A stretch of 64,000 nucleotides of DNA from Pseudorasbora parva (Eukaryota > Chordata > Actinopteri > Cypriniformes > Gobionidae). The stretch covers positions 35,425,047 through 35,489,046 of the forward strand of contig NC_090182.1 of assembly GCF_024679245.1 (NCBI RefSeq), written 5' to 3'. Under the pieces are notes generated by a model. The model was not told where the DNA came from and did no database searches. It saw nothing but the letters and a program-made list of their open reading frames with translations. Positions within the stretch are counted from its first letter, which is position 1. Each line of letters begins with the position of its first letter. Position numbers and translations under genes: made by a program. Shown piece by piece: positions 47,150 through 60,031 of this stretch.

Positions 47150-49053
47150 CAGTGGTTTTCAAACCCTGGGTCGCGACCCTCGGGTGGGTCGCGAGACTTA
47201 AAAAATGGGTCGCCAGGACAATTAAGACAAATGGAGTTAGCTTACATTAAAAATTTTAAAAATATATTTTTTCAAAAAATCATTCTATAGGCCTATATAA
47301 AAGTAATAAATACATGAAATATATATTGACTTAAATAATTAACAGATTAACAAACAACAACAAAAAAAGGAAAAGAAATGTGTGACAGTTGCTGCTGACT
47401 GGTTCATTATCGTGAGGCGGGACGCTCCTCCAAACAAGTTCACAGAACGGAAACCCAGAAGACAGAAAGCAAATCTTGTTTTCTTTAGGCTATTTTATAG
47501 CAAAATGTAAGTAAACACTTTTGCAATTTTAAATAATGTCCTTCTCTTATGTATGACTATTACAGATTTTATTTGTTTCCTCTGCTCTTACGCACGGACG
47601 CCTCGATCACGCGCACACAACATGCGAACTGTGATGGCATTGCAAACTTGACATCGCAGCCAGTTCATTATCAAAATAAAATAGCCAACCTAATATATAA
47701 GAAGTTACACAGCTCAGTTTAAATAGCCAGTAGTAGCCAACACTTCGTGCCATTCAGCGTGAGCACTGCTCCTGAGGTGTTTCCAAGTAGAGACCCGCTC
47801 GCAACATGCATGTTTTGTCTCCCTCCTGGCCGCATACAAGTATAAATCGTTGTTTGTTTGTTTTCTGCGTGGTTTGGCGTGGCAGAATACGCGCAAAGTG
47901 CGCTCGTAATTCCAAAAAAGCTATTATCTCAGTTCAACGCAATCTCACAAAGCTCTGTTATCAATAAAAATGACTGCACAATGAATCTTTTTCTTTAATA
48001 ATGTCTAAACTTTCTTTGTTATAATCAGAGGATTTGTCAGCATACAGAATTCAGCACTGCACAAAAACTCTTTTGAGCGGTGAGGGGATTTTTCTCTTAA
48101 ATAAATCTGTTTGGCCATTGCGTTCTAGAAATAAACATTTGTTGTATCGGCTTTGTTTAACCAATATATTGGTTACATTGCACAACGTGGCAAAACGTGT
48201 TATACTCTGCCTCCACCTGTAATTTGTTTTTATTTTATTTTATAACATTTTTTTTGTTTCTAGATGTTTTCTTTTTAGATTTTTTTTTATTTTGCTGTAG
48301 GCCTAGTCACTCTATATGCGTTGGGTTCCGTGAGTGCCTGCAATTTCTCAAGCACATTTTTGCGCATGTGAAGAGGATGATTTTTTCCCATCAGTATTGG
48401 GACGCGAGTTAAGTAGCCAAAGCCTATAATAAATAATGGTTTGGCATCTAAATTTATCACCAGTATGGAAACATTTGGACTCGAATGAGGGAGTTAGGCT
48501 GCGTGAGTCTAACGCTGGTTACTTTCAGTTCTTCAATAAATTATTTCGTTTTGACTTTATATAGTTATAGCCTTCTGTTCTGAATACCGTTAAATTTGAA
48601 GGATTTTTTTGTGAAGTGAGGGGAACTAAAATAACCTATGTTTGTAGTACAATATTTCACTTTATTTAGCTTACTGGTATTATTATGAATGCAATCAAAT
48701 GCGACTTATACGTGACTTACCTGTTTTTCTCTCTCTTTCAAAAGTGTTGTTGGTTAACAGATAACCAGTTAATAGCCTCCCATAGATATGCCTAGCTATC
48801 AAATTAGTGCACAATCAACTTTGCGTTGCGAACGCATCAAGGATTAAAAGCACTTGTGTGGAAAAGTGCTGAGCTGAATATTTGTGCCATCTAGTGGTTT
48901 AATGGAGAATACAGTCAAATGGCCCATTGTATACAAGTATTGTATACTTGGCTTGACTTATTTGAATGTAAATGGTTGTAAGCTTATATATGGGTCGCGA
49001 CAACAAAAAAACAAAAAAAGAGGGTCACTTTAAAAAAAGTTTGAAAACCACTG
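47150..49053. mobile_element. hAT transposon with perfect 8-bp duplication
   Basis: The ends CAGTGGTTTTCAAAC and GTTTGAAAACCACTG are perfect 15-bp inverted repeats, and GAGTAGAG is duplicated exactly (47142-47149 and 49054-49061). The subterminal GGGTCGCGA words occur on both sides. It is 1,904 bp with no intact transposase. I see no BED finger or catalytic block, so it is non-autonomous or highly decayed. Confidence 0.92.
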
Positions 49054-49162
49054 GAGTAGAGGATAGTAAAGATTAATATGATACATTTCTCGCGTACACA
49101 GAAACTTCACAAGTTACAGCAAAATATACATAATACCTTAGTATATGTTTAAGGCACAATTG

Positions 49163-49648
49163 GGTGGATTAATTCATGTTATTGAATGATCAGGTTTTAT
49201 ATCAGTCTTTGTGCCTGATTGGTTAGAGGTCTTTGTGTGAGGTTCAAAGTGTCTCTGGAATGTGCCGGTAGAGAAAGGAGGGGAGATGAGAGGTGGTGTA
49301 TATTGAATGTCGGGGTTGACTTTGAGCCTTCAAAAAGCTCTTAACGACTCTGTGTCCCGATAATGATTTAAATTTATGCCTTTTGAAAATAAATGAGTCC
49401 CTTCTCCTTGAGGTTCTACCTGCTGTTCCACTTGTAGAACAAAGGGTGATCAAGTCATGTGACTCATGTTGTCCTTGTGCTGGTTTTGAGATAACGCAGG
49501 TAAAGGGAGAGAGCTGTTGTCTCTGGGACGTTTGGGCATCCTTGAATAGTTTTACGATCGGTTCAGGGTTCAGAGAGGGGTCTCTAGAATGCTTTGTTGT
49601 GTCGACTCACTGCTGGAAAATATAGGAATATTATATATTCCTACACGG
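49163..49648 (-). repeat. Dispersed repeat, copy B (inverted relative of 33109-33557)
   Basis: On the minus strand it starts TGTAGGAATATATAATATTC and ends CCACCCAATT. Between the copies, blocks such as CCAGCAGTGAGTCGACAC, GTAGAACCTCA and AAGAAG-GACTCATTTAT are shared. Copy B has a longer AT-rich start. Confidence 0.65.
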
Positions 49649-49796
49649 GGAACACAACTGGGGAAGAGTAGACGGACGTATCCGGCCCAGAGAGCGGAAG
49701 TGTCATTGCAAGCCGACACAAGAACGGGTCCTTAGCACTACTGGCCACTGGAGGCGAGGATGGGGGAAAATACCGGCTGAAGACACAGAGGCTAGA

Positions 49797-50855
49797 ATAG
49801 AATCTAGCGAATGTGTTAGGTGTCGCCCAGCCCGCAGCTCTACATATGTCTGTCAGCGAGGTGCCTTAAAGCCAACACCCAGGAAGAAGCAAAAATCCTT
49901 GTTGGGACTGGTAAGCCAAGACTATAGCATTCAATATACAGTGGGCTAACTTTTGCTTGGAAACAGCATTCCCCTTCTGCAGGCCTGTGTAACAGACAAG
50001 AGCTGCTGTGAGGTCCTAAAGCTTTGAGTCCGGTCAACATAAACGCGAAGTGCGCAAATGGGACAAAGCTAGGGCTGGGTCTGCCTCCTCCGAAGGCAGC
50101 GGTTGCAGGTTCACCACCTGGTCATTCAATGGAACCTTGGACACATATCCAGGCTAAGGGTCTCAGAACAACATGAAAGTTGGCTGGCCCGAATTCAAGG
50201 CACTATTCATCAACCGAAAGTGCATGCAGGTCCCCTACCCACTTGATTGTTGTCAATCCAGTCAGGAGGACTGTCTTCATTGTCAGGATTTTTAACTCAA
50301 CAGACTGCAAAGGCTCAAACAGAGGACCAGGGCTCCAAGTCCCAAGAGTGTACCGAGGTAGAACAAAGAGGATTCAGTCTCCTCGCACCTCTGAGGAACC
50401 TGACTATTAAGTCTTGCTTAGCTAAGGATTTTACCGTCTACTGCATTTTGATATACCGCTATTGCTGCGATGTACACTTTGAGGGTGGAGGGAGACAGCC
50501 TTCGCTCCAGCCCATCCTACTGGAAGGAAAGCACAACGTTAATCAAACACCTTCGGGGGTCTTCCAAGTGGGAAGAGCACCACTTGACGAACAGGTTACA
50601 CTTCAAAGCATAGAGGCTTCTCGTAGAAGGGGCTCTATCAGATGTGATGGTGTCTAACACTGCTTGTGGCAGGCCAGCTAGAGCCTCCGAGTCCCATCCA
50701 GGGACCAGACATGGAGTTTCCAGAGGTCTGGATGCGGGTGCCATAGAGTGACCCGCCCCTGAGAAAGCAGGTCCTCGGGGGGATCGGGCAGGGATGCGCT
50801 GTCGCAAGGAGTGCGAGTTCTGAGAACCAGGTCTGGTTGGGCCAGAAAGCTGCAA
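49797..50855 (-). pseudogene. DIRS tyrosine recombinase remnant
   Basis: The N-terminal SAM-like core-binding domain is visible at 50855-50640 (LPQAVLDTITSDRAPSTRSL, then YALKCNLFVKWC). The C-terminal catalytic end is at 49832-49797 (GWATPNTFARFY, where the last Tyr is the expected nucleophile). The middle carries stops and phase changes, and the HxxR box is degraded (VPTR in place of HSTR). Such enzymes insert circular DIRS DNA by recombination at short identical sequences and do not make target duplications. Confidence 0.7.
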
Positions 50856-50899
50856 CTAGCAAGACCTGCTCCTCATCCTCCCCGACCTTGCACAGAGTC

Positions 50900-51300
50900 T
50901 GTGCTAGAAGGCTCACTGGAGGAACGCATATTTGTGTAGGTACCAGGGCCAGTTGTGCACCAGTGCATCTATGCCTAAGGTACCTCCTGTCAGGGAGTAG
51001 TACCACTGGCAATGGGTAGTGTCCGGAGAGACGAACAGGTCTACCTGCGTGGCTCCGAAGCGGCCCCATATCAGCCGGATGCTCCTGGGGTGGAGTGGCC
51101 ATTTGTACGAAGGTGTACACTGACGAGAGAACTCGACGGCTGTCTGGTTTGGCCAGAGACCAAACAAGCAGGACCAATGGCACCACAGACATACCCGGGG
51201 TGGGGCAGCGAGGCGGAGTGCTTTGGCACGACTCGGGTGGCCCGGGGGCGGCCTGGAGGTTTGCCTGAGCACTCCTGGATTGGGCAGAGAGTGAGTAAGA
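50900..51300 (-). pseudogene. DIRS RNase-H/connector remnant
   Basis: Recognisable blocks are IRLIWGRFGATQVDLFVSPD, then GTLGIDALVHNWPWYL and PVSLLAQTLCKVGEDEEQVL, spread over two frames. In intact relatives this lies between the reverse transcriptase and the recombinase. Here the preceding reverse transcriptase is absent: the gag-like part is followed almost directly by this segment. Confidence 0.65.
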
Positions 51301-51553
51301 AGGCCTGGAGGCGTCCGCAGTGCCCACTCTGCTGCCTGGAGGCTTGGAGGTGGAACAGACCCGACACCGCCTCCCTGAGAGCAGATTCTCTTCTCACTGG
51401 GCTACCTATTTCAGGGCCATTAGCGTGGGGCTTAGCAGGGGCAGAGATGGACAGAGAGGGACACCCTCGGCGATCAGCTGGTGGAGGCGCTGCCACCGAC
51501 GACTGGGTGGAGGCAGCAGCTGATTGTCGGGGCAGGTTTTTTTTTTATCTCCG

Positions 51554-51978
51554 TCAGCTGCTGGGCAAGTTCTCGATGGCATCGCCAAAGAGGCCAGCCT
51601 GACAGACAGGGGCATTGAGGAACCGAACTTTGTCGGGCTCAAACATATCTGCCAGGATTAGCCCCATGTGACGTTCCTGCACCACTAGTGTGGGTATCGC
51701 CTGACCCAGGGAGCGTCGGGACTGCCCTCGTGCAAGCAGGACAGAAGGCAGTGAGAGAGGGAAAACACTTACTGTATATAGATTATTGCCCTTTTGGTGT
51801 TCCATATTGCCCCACATGAAATGCTAGATCCCTCTTCTTTTTTTCGGATAAGCAATCCCATCTGTAAGCTAGCAGCAGTCATGTGAGACAGTGAGTGTCT
51901 CACATGAGGACTCAACCCTGTTTGAGGTTTCATAGTCTCGATCGTGCCGGCAAGTGACACTGTGGCTTGCTGTGGCAA
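51554..51978 (-). pseudogene. DIRS gag-like remnant
   Basis: The stretch reads LVVQERHMGLILADMFEPDK, then VRFLNAPVCQAGLFGDAIEN. The QERH...L and APV-QAGLFGDAI blocks are characteristic of the ORF1 (gag-like) protein of fish DIRS elements, thought to bind element RNA. The frame changes near 51800, where the upstream part is in another phase (51769-51978). The gag C-terminal part around 51400-51500 is Pro/Ala-rich. Confidence 0.65.
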
Positions 51979-53439
51979 CGCCCGAAGTCAGCTGGCACTC
52001 GATGGCACATGGCACACTGAACGCTCAAGCCCTTACGAGAAAGGTGAGTCGAACAATGTGACGATGTGACCATTTTCTCCCGAGAGTGCACGGACTACCC
52101 ACGAAAGCAATCTCACATGTTTAAATCTTCACATCTTCCTAGATCGTGGACATCAAAGAAGGACAGGAAACAACCGCAACCAGGAACACATGGTTTGAAT
52201 GACATCTTGAAAAATACGCAGGGTCAAACCGTGTTGCTCTTTTAGAAGGAAGCGCTCTTTTAGAAAGGCTGAAGCACTCATATACATAATAAATAAACCG
52301 CATCTTACAGCAGGATTGCAAGCCTGGGTGAGCACTCAAAGATCAGAAATGCCCAGCCGACCAACACAGGAACAAGTGTATGTTACAGCCATAGACAGTA
52401 AAAGAAATGGACAGAGCTATCCCATTGACTTCAACGGCGGAAAGTGATGTCAGTAAAGGAGCACTCATTTCCTGATGGCTGAGCGAACTGCTCAGGCTCA
52501 GACTGAGCTTGACGACGTAGATGTGACGTGAGCAACCTGTCTGACAGCTGTAGATCTTCTAGTAGTTGTGGAAAGTGAAATGTGAATCACGTTGTTTAAA
52601 TATTTTCTCCCGTTGCTTTTGGCTCACTATGGGCTTCTCCCCATTCTTCTCCCTTGACTTTATCAGACTTTATGTCTCCACGTCCCCCCGACTGTCTCAT
52701 AGACAGTAAAAGATTGCCTGCGAGCGTCTCCTCAGGTCTATACAGTTATTTCTCGGTAACACTTTACAATAACAGGACATGAATAAGCATGTATTAATAC
52801 ATGAATTAATAGTTTTTTCAACATGAATTCATGATTAGTTAAGATATGAACTAATCATGAACACATGAGGAGCTATCCTTAATTAAGACTTGAGTCATAA
52901 TGATTCATGCATGAATACAGCAGCATTAACTACATGTTAGTACATGTTTGTTAATTAATGCATTAATTAACAAGTATGGGTAAACTAAATTAAACAGGCT
53001 CTCTAAGAAGGAATAACAAATACTTTGAAATACATTTTCAAATGAATTATTGTCATAATTTAAACCCTTTTTATCAGAAGCTTCATCATAAATATTACTG
53101 GAAGCCAAGATTCGTTTTTCATTACTTTCACTGATCATCTAAATCTGCTATATTTCATCTCAAAAGGTCTCAGTCTGTTTTGTGATCTCTTTCTTATCAA
53201 ACTAAACATACTGTGACTTATAACAGTTTCTGAGGAATCAGTCCCCAAAAAATAACCAGACAGGAAACAAGCAGTTATGTCCGGAAGTGAGGGAACGTCT
53301 GCTGGGATCCGTACAGTTCTCTCTCCACCCAGACATTGGCCATGATGATTCAGTACCTCCGTTCTCTTAACTGGGCTGAATACTAGTTATACTAGTTACA
53401 TGTGAATTTTATAGTAAGTTTATGATAAATCATGAGCGA

Positions 53440-53790
53440 GCTGAATTTGGTAAGTAGTTAATAGTGAATTAATCATGAAGTCATGACACAATGACGCATT
53501 AACAAACTATGAGTTGATGTTAGTGTATTGTTAGTTAATAATGAATTAATCATGATGTGCCCCCTCAAGTAAAGTCATGACATAATGACGCATTAACAAG
53601 CTATGAGTTGATGTTAGTGTATGGTTAGTTAATAATGAATTAATCACTATGTGCCCCCTCAAGTAAAGTCATGACATAGTCATACATTAACAAGCCATGA
53701 GTTGATGTTAGTGTATGGTTAGTTAACCATGAGTTAACAATGATGTGCCCCCTGAAGTAAAGTCATGACACTATGATGCACTAACAATTC
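53440..53790. repeat. Tandem array, ~90-100-bp unit, 3-4 copies
   Basis: AAGTAAAGTCATGACA recurs at about 53568, 53661 and 53755, with GATGTGCCCCCT and GAGTTGATGTTAGTGTAT in each unit. Confidence 0.85.
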
Positions 53791-53853
53791 ATTAATTACA
53801 AAATGAATTAACATATACACAAAGAAACCTTATTCCTTTTCACCCCTGGTAAG

Positions 53854-54250
<397 letters not shown>

Positions 54251-55440
54251 ATAAAATGCCAGCATTACCGAAGGAACACAACTAACACGCTAGGAGCACC
54301 GAGAGCGCCACTAATGAATGTCCCACCAGAAACAAACCAAACATACTGTAGTTCCGGGAAGAAAATTATAGCTAAAAAAGACTAAATGTAATTGAACTAT
54401 AAAAATCAGAAAACGGTTTATATACCAAATGAAAATTATTAGTGGTAGTTATTAGTCTATTTTCCACGTTTGATTAGACAAATCTTTGAAATTGATGGCT
54501 AAATAATCATGTTATTTGTCACAAAGCTGCAGATGGCAGATTTTAATACAGTTTACAGTTTAAATTATGACAGTATTAAATCACATGTTTAATTAAAAGT
54601 CAGAGTACTTCTTATTTATTTTAAGGAACCTGTTTGATTTAGTTTACTCATACATGTTAATTAATGCATTAATTACCAAACATGTACTAACATGTAATTA
54701 ATGCTGCTGTATTAATGCATGAATCATTATGACTCATGTCTTAGTTCATGATAGCTCCTCATTTGTTCATGATTAGTTCATATCTTAACTAATCATGAGT
54801 TTATGTTGAATTAACTATTAATTCATGTATTAATACATGCTTATTCATGTCCTGTTATTGTAAAGTGTTACCAATTTCTCAACTGTGCGACAGAGTCACG
54901 TTGGTTATGACGCAATAGTTAGCCTATTTTTACAAAAACAGCTTCTGCGGGGCGATAGTGTAAGATACAAGGTAATGGAGCCTTTTATGCATTGTCGTGT
55001 TTCTTTAGAAACAAACAATAGACAAATGGAGTTTTTAAACGCCTCTGATGTAAAGTTATTCACTGTCAAAGTGACTCAAAAATGAATGGGAGTCAATGGG
55101 ATGCTAACAGCAGGTGATGGCTTGGTTAGCAATGGCAGCCCCTATGGGTGGAACACTTTCCGAGCGCTAGATTACCCCCTTGGTTACAGCGGCCACTCGC
55201 TAACTTGCGGTGTCACACCAGCACCCAGGTAAGAGAGGGATCCTCCTTGAGACTCGTTTAAAAACTCTTCGTAGAAACAGCTTGATACAGCAAACTGTTC
55301 GGCTCCGAAGTTAAAAGCAATGTTGCGAAAACAGATCCCAAAAACAGAAAACATTAGCTTTTCGAAAACAGATCCCTCTGAAAACAGATTCATCGGTCAG
55401 TTCAGACATATGTCGAACGTGACCGACTGAAAGGGAACTC

Positions 55441-56734
55441 ATCCTTGCTTTATATCAACAATCAATGACACGTTCAGTGACTGAGCAGCATTACACACAA
55501 TTTAAATGGTGCCTACAAAGAAATTGCTAACATTAATTTTTATTGTGGCTTGTTTTGAAAAACAAAGACAATTTGACGGTCGTGGTAGGAAAAGGTACAC
55601 TGCAGGACTCTGAGTCAAATCTTTTGACACTGTCAGAATTTTGTCAGAGGTCAAATTTGATCGCAACCGTTATTATCCAGCTGTCGGTGAACATGTCAAA
55701 CATGTCAATTGAGGATTTTAGAATTTGCAAAATTGGTCTCAGACGAACAAAACATGGTCAAAATCGTACAGTGTGCACCCGGCTTTAGAGTAACTTTACT
55801 AAATTTGTGTGAAATGGGTAATGTAGTCAATGTTTCTTAAAGTCATATATGCAAGGGATTTTAAGGATAACCACAATCAATAAAGCATGCTGACTTCCCT
55901 TGCCTGATCAAGGGTAGTGAATTAAATTTGTACGGGAATGCTGCTCGCATTGAGATTTAGTTATAAATTAGTTTGACACTGGGGCCATCTATTGAATTCT
56001 TTATAGCAAACCACATGGCTGGTTCTTGACTAAGTATGAGATGTTCTCACAAAGTGAAATATCTAGAATGTTTACCTTCAAAACTTACAGTGTAGGCATT
56101 CATAGATCAGTCAATTCACAGTAAATAATTGAAGTGAGTGACCTTGGTAATGGATTCAGTCTTTTCATGGACTGAAGGCACGAGCCATTCAGAGATGCAA
56201 CATTGATGCGTGAAATGACAAGCTTTTGTTGGCGAATATTGTGTCAGATATTCAAACATTGGCTTTTATTCAAGCCAGAATAATCAACAAGGTAATATTA
56301 TGACCAGCAAATCCACTTCTCATAGGATTGACTATTCATACAACAAAGACCTGCAATTTTATTCACAGCTAAGGCTAGAGTTGCTTTGATGTTCTATGAA
56401 ACAAATTGTCTCGCACCATTTTTATTTAATATAATGTCTCATATGATGTTTTGAACAGTACAAGGACATGTGAAGTCACACTTACTATGCACATTTAAGC
56501 CTAGTGCTTGACTTTTAAAACTGACTAGAAACTGCATCCATAATTTTATTTATGTTTCGGCAGACACTTTTATCCAGAATGATATACATTGCATGGAAGG
56601 TATATATAGGTATAGATATACCTTTCATGTAGTTTGTAATATCCTGAGGCTGTTTGAGAATATAAAAGGTATGCAAAGTTTAAAAGTTTGCCTCCAAAAA
56701 AGAAAGACATTGGGATTTGGTATCTGTGACATAC
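55441..56734. other. Unassigned stretch
   Basis: No gene is seen. 56555-56600 contains GGCAGACACTTTTATCCAGAATGA, a version of a short motif (GCAGACGCTTTTATCC) that is widespread in fish repeats. Confidence 0.45.
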
Positions 56735-56865
56735 AATGAAAGTTGTAGACCAATCGCAACAGACCGGGCCACCTTACCAATCAGAGCAGAGTATACCAGC
56801 CACAATAGACTGGGCAATCTGGCAAATCAGACCAGAGTCGGCTCTCGGAAAGGAGGGGGTTTAGA
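56735..56865. repeat. Short tandem CCAATCA-containing repeat
   Basis: Three degenerate copies of a ~45-bp unit with ACCAATC-CAACAGACC-GGCCA text. Such text belongs to a common fish repeat that I cannot classify. Confidence 0.5.
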
Positions 56866-56999
56866 GAGACGAATCCTTAATTTAACCATTCAGTGATGGG
56901 GAATGTTGGGCCTGTGCTGCGTTCCAGTTCGTTTTTATTATGTCCTTCACTTGCTAACTTCCCTCCGTCTCGTTCACTCGGATGCATGAGAGTCCACTA

Positions 57000-57110
57000 G
57001 GGCTGCACAATTAATCGAAATCGAACTGCAATCGCGATTTGGGTAATGTGCAATTGTAAAAGCCTAAAGGCTGCGATTTTATTTAAATAAATAAATGCCA
57101 AATGTGTTAG
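57000..57110 (+). repeat. hAT-like end (TAGGGCTGCACAATTAATCG)
   Basis: The start matches the widespread TAGGGCTGCAC-type hAT terminus. The other end was not located. The interior shares no frame. Confidence 0.55.
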
Positions 57111-57419
57111 CGAAGAGCGGTGTGATCAGGAGTAAACGCTGCTCTGTCTGAAAGACTGCGAGTTAGAGTCGCTTATAACGTGCGTTTGAAAAAGCAACAG
57201 GAGTCAAACATCTTTACTAACCAGTGAAGTGTTCATAAACCTGTTCAACAAAATACAATGTTTAATAACATGTTTTACCTCACTTCATATCATCAGTCGA
57301 GTGTTTGTGAGCTAATGTGGCTTCTCATCACAGAATAAGGCAGACAATGCATTATTTTATAGTATTCTATACAGTGATGAAGTCTGTCAATCAGCACTGC
57401 ATTATAATATGTTTAATTA

Positions 57420-57620
57420 TTATGAAAATACCCCATACGGCTGGCAGAACTCAAATACACCATATAAATGGACCTAAAAGTATGTAAGTATGCAAATTAT
57501 GTAAAAGTATGTATGTAAGTATGTTTGTAAAGAAAAAGTATATACTTTTGAGTGTGTAGCATAACAGTATGTATGTTCTGGGACATACTACGTAGACATC
57601 ATAACGGAAGAGACCGGTGT
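57420..57620. repeat. Fragment related to the CTGCATCCC element class
   Basis: TATACTTTTGAGTGTGTAGC and GGGACATACTAC match the right-hand interior of 40142-43123 (43010-43080) in inverse order. Confidence 0.5.
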
Positions 57621-58649
57621 TGCCTAGTTACGCAGTCACGTATACAAAGAAAAATATTCAACATTTTTTTTTATTCCTTCCTATTAGTATAGAGTATTAT
57701 TAATTACTATTCCCATTGTATATACATCTTTTTTTTCCCTTTTACATTTCATTAACACCACTTGAACATGCATCATGACAACTTGGAGAGAGAAGCAGCA
57801 CGTCGACACCGGTCTTCCAGACACAGGTCTTTTGTAAGGAGACTGGTGCTGACATTCATGAGCAATAATAATGTATGTAACAATGCAAACTAAAGAAAAA
57901 AATAAGTTAAATTACATTAATTTAAAGTAAAGGACTAAACTGAAACAAAGTATTTTTACAATGCACATATATTGGTTTGTATTTATATATAGTTTTAAGG
58001 TTTAGGCATAAATGTAGGACAGAAATGTTAACATACTGTATGTGACCCAGTCTGTGAAAACCCTCCTAAAGTCATTTTTTTGTTATTCACTGTTTTCTAC
58101 ATAAAATCAACCTACATAATGTAAAGAACATTCTGTTAAAATATAACCTTGATATCTCTAATATTAACTGAATATGGCTATGTTAAAGATTTGCTGAATT
58201 TCGGGCTCAGAAAATCATGTTTTTGAGAAATTCCAATGTAAACAAGCTAATTTTAAAACTGCAACACATTTGATGCATAATTATCCTGAATATGAGCCAT
58301 ATACCACATTAAAGCTGAGATTCAGTGATGACATATTTGACACATTTATGGGAAAATTCTTAAAGTTTTGTAAAACAGGCCTATTTATTATGATGCGTAT
58401 GTCCAAAAAGCACAAAAAAAAAAAAACATTCAAACGATTTGGAGGTACAAGAGCTTGATTGTAGCAACAATTACCAAGTCAATTAATTGAAATTATTTGT
58501 ATAACTTTATTAATAAAATTAAATATCCATGGAAAAAGTCATTAATATATAAATTAATTAATATATTACATTTCAGTAGAAAATCTCTAACTTAAATTAT
58601 TTTACTGGGCTACTATGTAACATTAAGCACAGTACTAGGGTAAAAAAAA
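57621..58649. other. Unassigned AT-rich stretch with repeat text
   Basis: 58040-58440 contains TGTGACCCAGTCTGTGAAAA and AAAGTCATTTTT, typical of a common cyprinid DNA repeat. No gene is seen. Confidence 0.4.
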
Positions 58650-58654
58650 AGAGA

Positions 58655-58725
58655 GGGATAGTTCACCCAAAAATGAAAATTCTGTCATCATTTATTGACC
58701 CTCATGTTGTTCCAAACCTGCACTT
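58655..58725 (+). repeat. GTTCACCC-class repeat fragment
   Basis: GGATAGTTCACCCAAAAATG is followed by AAAATTCTGTCATCATTTAT and CCCTCATGTTGTTCC. This is the best-preserved copy of this terminus in the window. Confidence 0.65.
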
Positions 58726-59049
58726 TCTTCAATAAACCCGGTTATATCATTATTCGGGGTAATTCCACCGAGATTAATATCGGAAAAGCTGTTTAAGCAA
58801 TCAGCTATTTTCTGTTCCTGCTCGCGTTTAAGTTCTGCCAGGTCAAATAGCCTAGATAACTTAATTCATTAATCCAGTGTTTCCCAACCTTTTTTCAGTC
58901 ATGGCACCCTTTGAAAATGTTCTACATTTGTGGCACCCCCTCACGTACGTTACGCTAGAGGTGTAACGGTACATATTGCATACATAAAGACAGGAAACTG
59001 TCCTGGAACACTTTTTTATTGTTTTGTAGACTGACATCACCCAATACTG
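58726..59049. other. Unassigned stretch between repeats
   Basis: 58876-58945 reads GTGTTTCCCAACCTTTTTTC, then GGCACCCCCTC, as in a hAT-like terminus. 58960-58975 repeats the GGTGTAACGGTA motif. Confidence 0.4.
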
Positions 59050-60031
59050 TTAGCTGAATGCAACAGTCCCCATCCTGAGGCTGTTTCTGGACCTGGAATC
59101 AGACCTCCGCCCATATCTGCGCCTGATCAGGATATCCATAGTCAACCTCATAGCTGCATTGCCTGGATGGTCAAAATACATAGAGGTGGTAATGTTTTTG
59201 TTCTGGCTGGCCCATGCTGCATCCTATCGGGTTGTTGCCACAGCCATTGGTGTCCCCAAGTCAACGGTGCACAGGGTTGTTCACAAAGTCAGCAGGGCTG
59301 TCCTTGGCTTGCTAAAAAAAATGGTGCGTCTCCCTTAGCGTGAAGAGCTGGAGGAGATTGGTGCAGGGTTTGCTAGACTGGCAAGGTCTCCTGCTTTCCG
59401 CATGGCAGTTGGAGCTATTGACAGTTGCCACATCCGCATAAAGGCCCCAGCCTTCAATGCTGCCTGTTATTTTAACAGGAAATTATTCCATTCAGTGCAA
59501 CTCTAGGCTGTGTGTGACCACAAAGGAAAGTTCTTGGACATCTGTGTTGGCTTTCCTGGATCTGTCCATGATGCAAGGATCCTCAAAAACAGCGCCATTT
59601 ACAGCAGGCAGTTGTATCCACCTGAGGGTCAGTGCATCTTAGGAGATGGTGGGTACCCCTGCCTGACATCACCCATCACCATCATGACAACCTACCGTGA
59701 GCCTGTCACCTCAACAGTTGAGGCCCGCTACAACAAGCATCATTCCAGTGCCAGGTGTGTGATTGAGAGGGCCTTCGGCATGCTGAAGACCCGCTGGAGA
59801 TCCATCTTTTTTAAAGCCCTTAAGTTGAGCCCAGAGTTAATCCCCATCGTGTTTACATGCTGTGCAATTTTACACAGCATGTGCTTTGCCACGAATGACA
59901 AAATGGATGCAGATGTGGATGATGATGATGATGTCAATGAGGACAACGTGGAAGCCAGAGAAGTGATGTGTAGTGATGTCATGAGGAACCGTCTGGCAGC
60001 AGGAGTTTCCGCACCCACGTACCTGCACTAA
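59050..60031 (+). pseudogene. PIF/Harbinger transposase pseudogene
   Basis: Harbinger transposases cut and paste DNA into three-base targets and need a Myb-like partner. The reading includes a helix-turn-helix block (YRVVATAIGVPKSTVHRVVH), then AVGAIDSCHIRIKAP with the first catalytic Asp, FLDICVGFPGSVHDARILKN with GSVHD, GDGGYP with the second Asp, and ERAFGMLKTRWR with the catalytic Glu. An acidic tail (DDDDDVNED) closes it before the TAA at 60029-60031. Two in-frame stops break it (near 59336 and 59504), so only the C-terminal 59510-60031 part remains open. It resembles HARBI1-type proteins in motif order. No Myb/MADF partner gene and no terminal repeats were located. Confidence 0.88.

Noticed and set aside
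50517..51642. Plus-strand frames opposite the minus-strand DIRS element
   Set aside because: The minus strand carries recognised gag, connector and recombinase motifs, so these are shadows.
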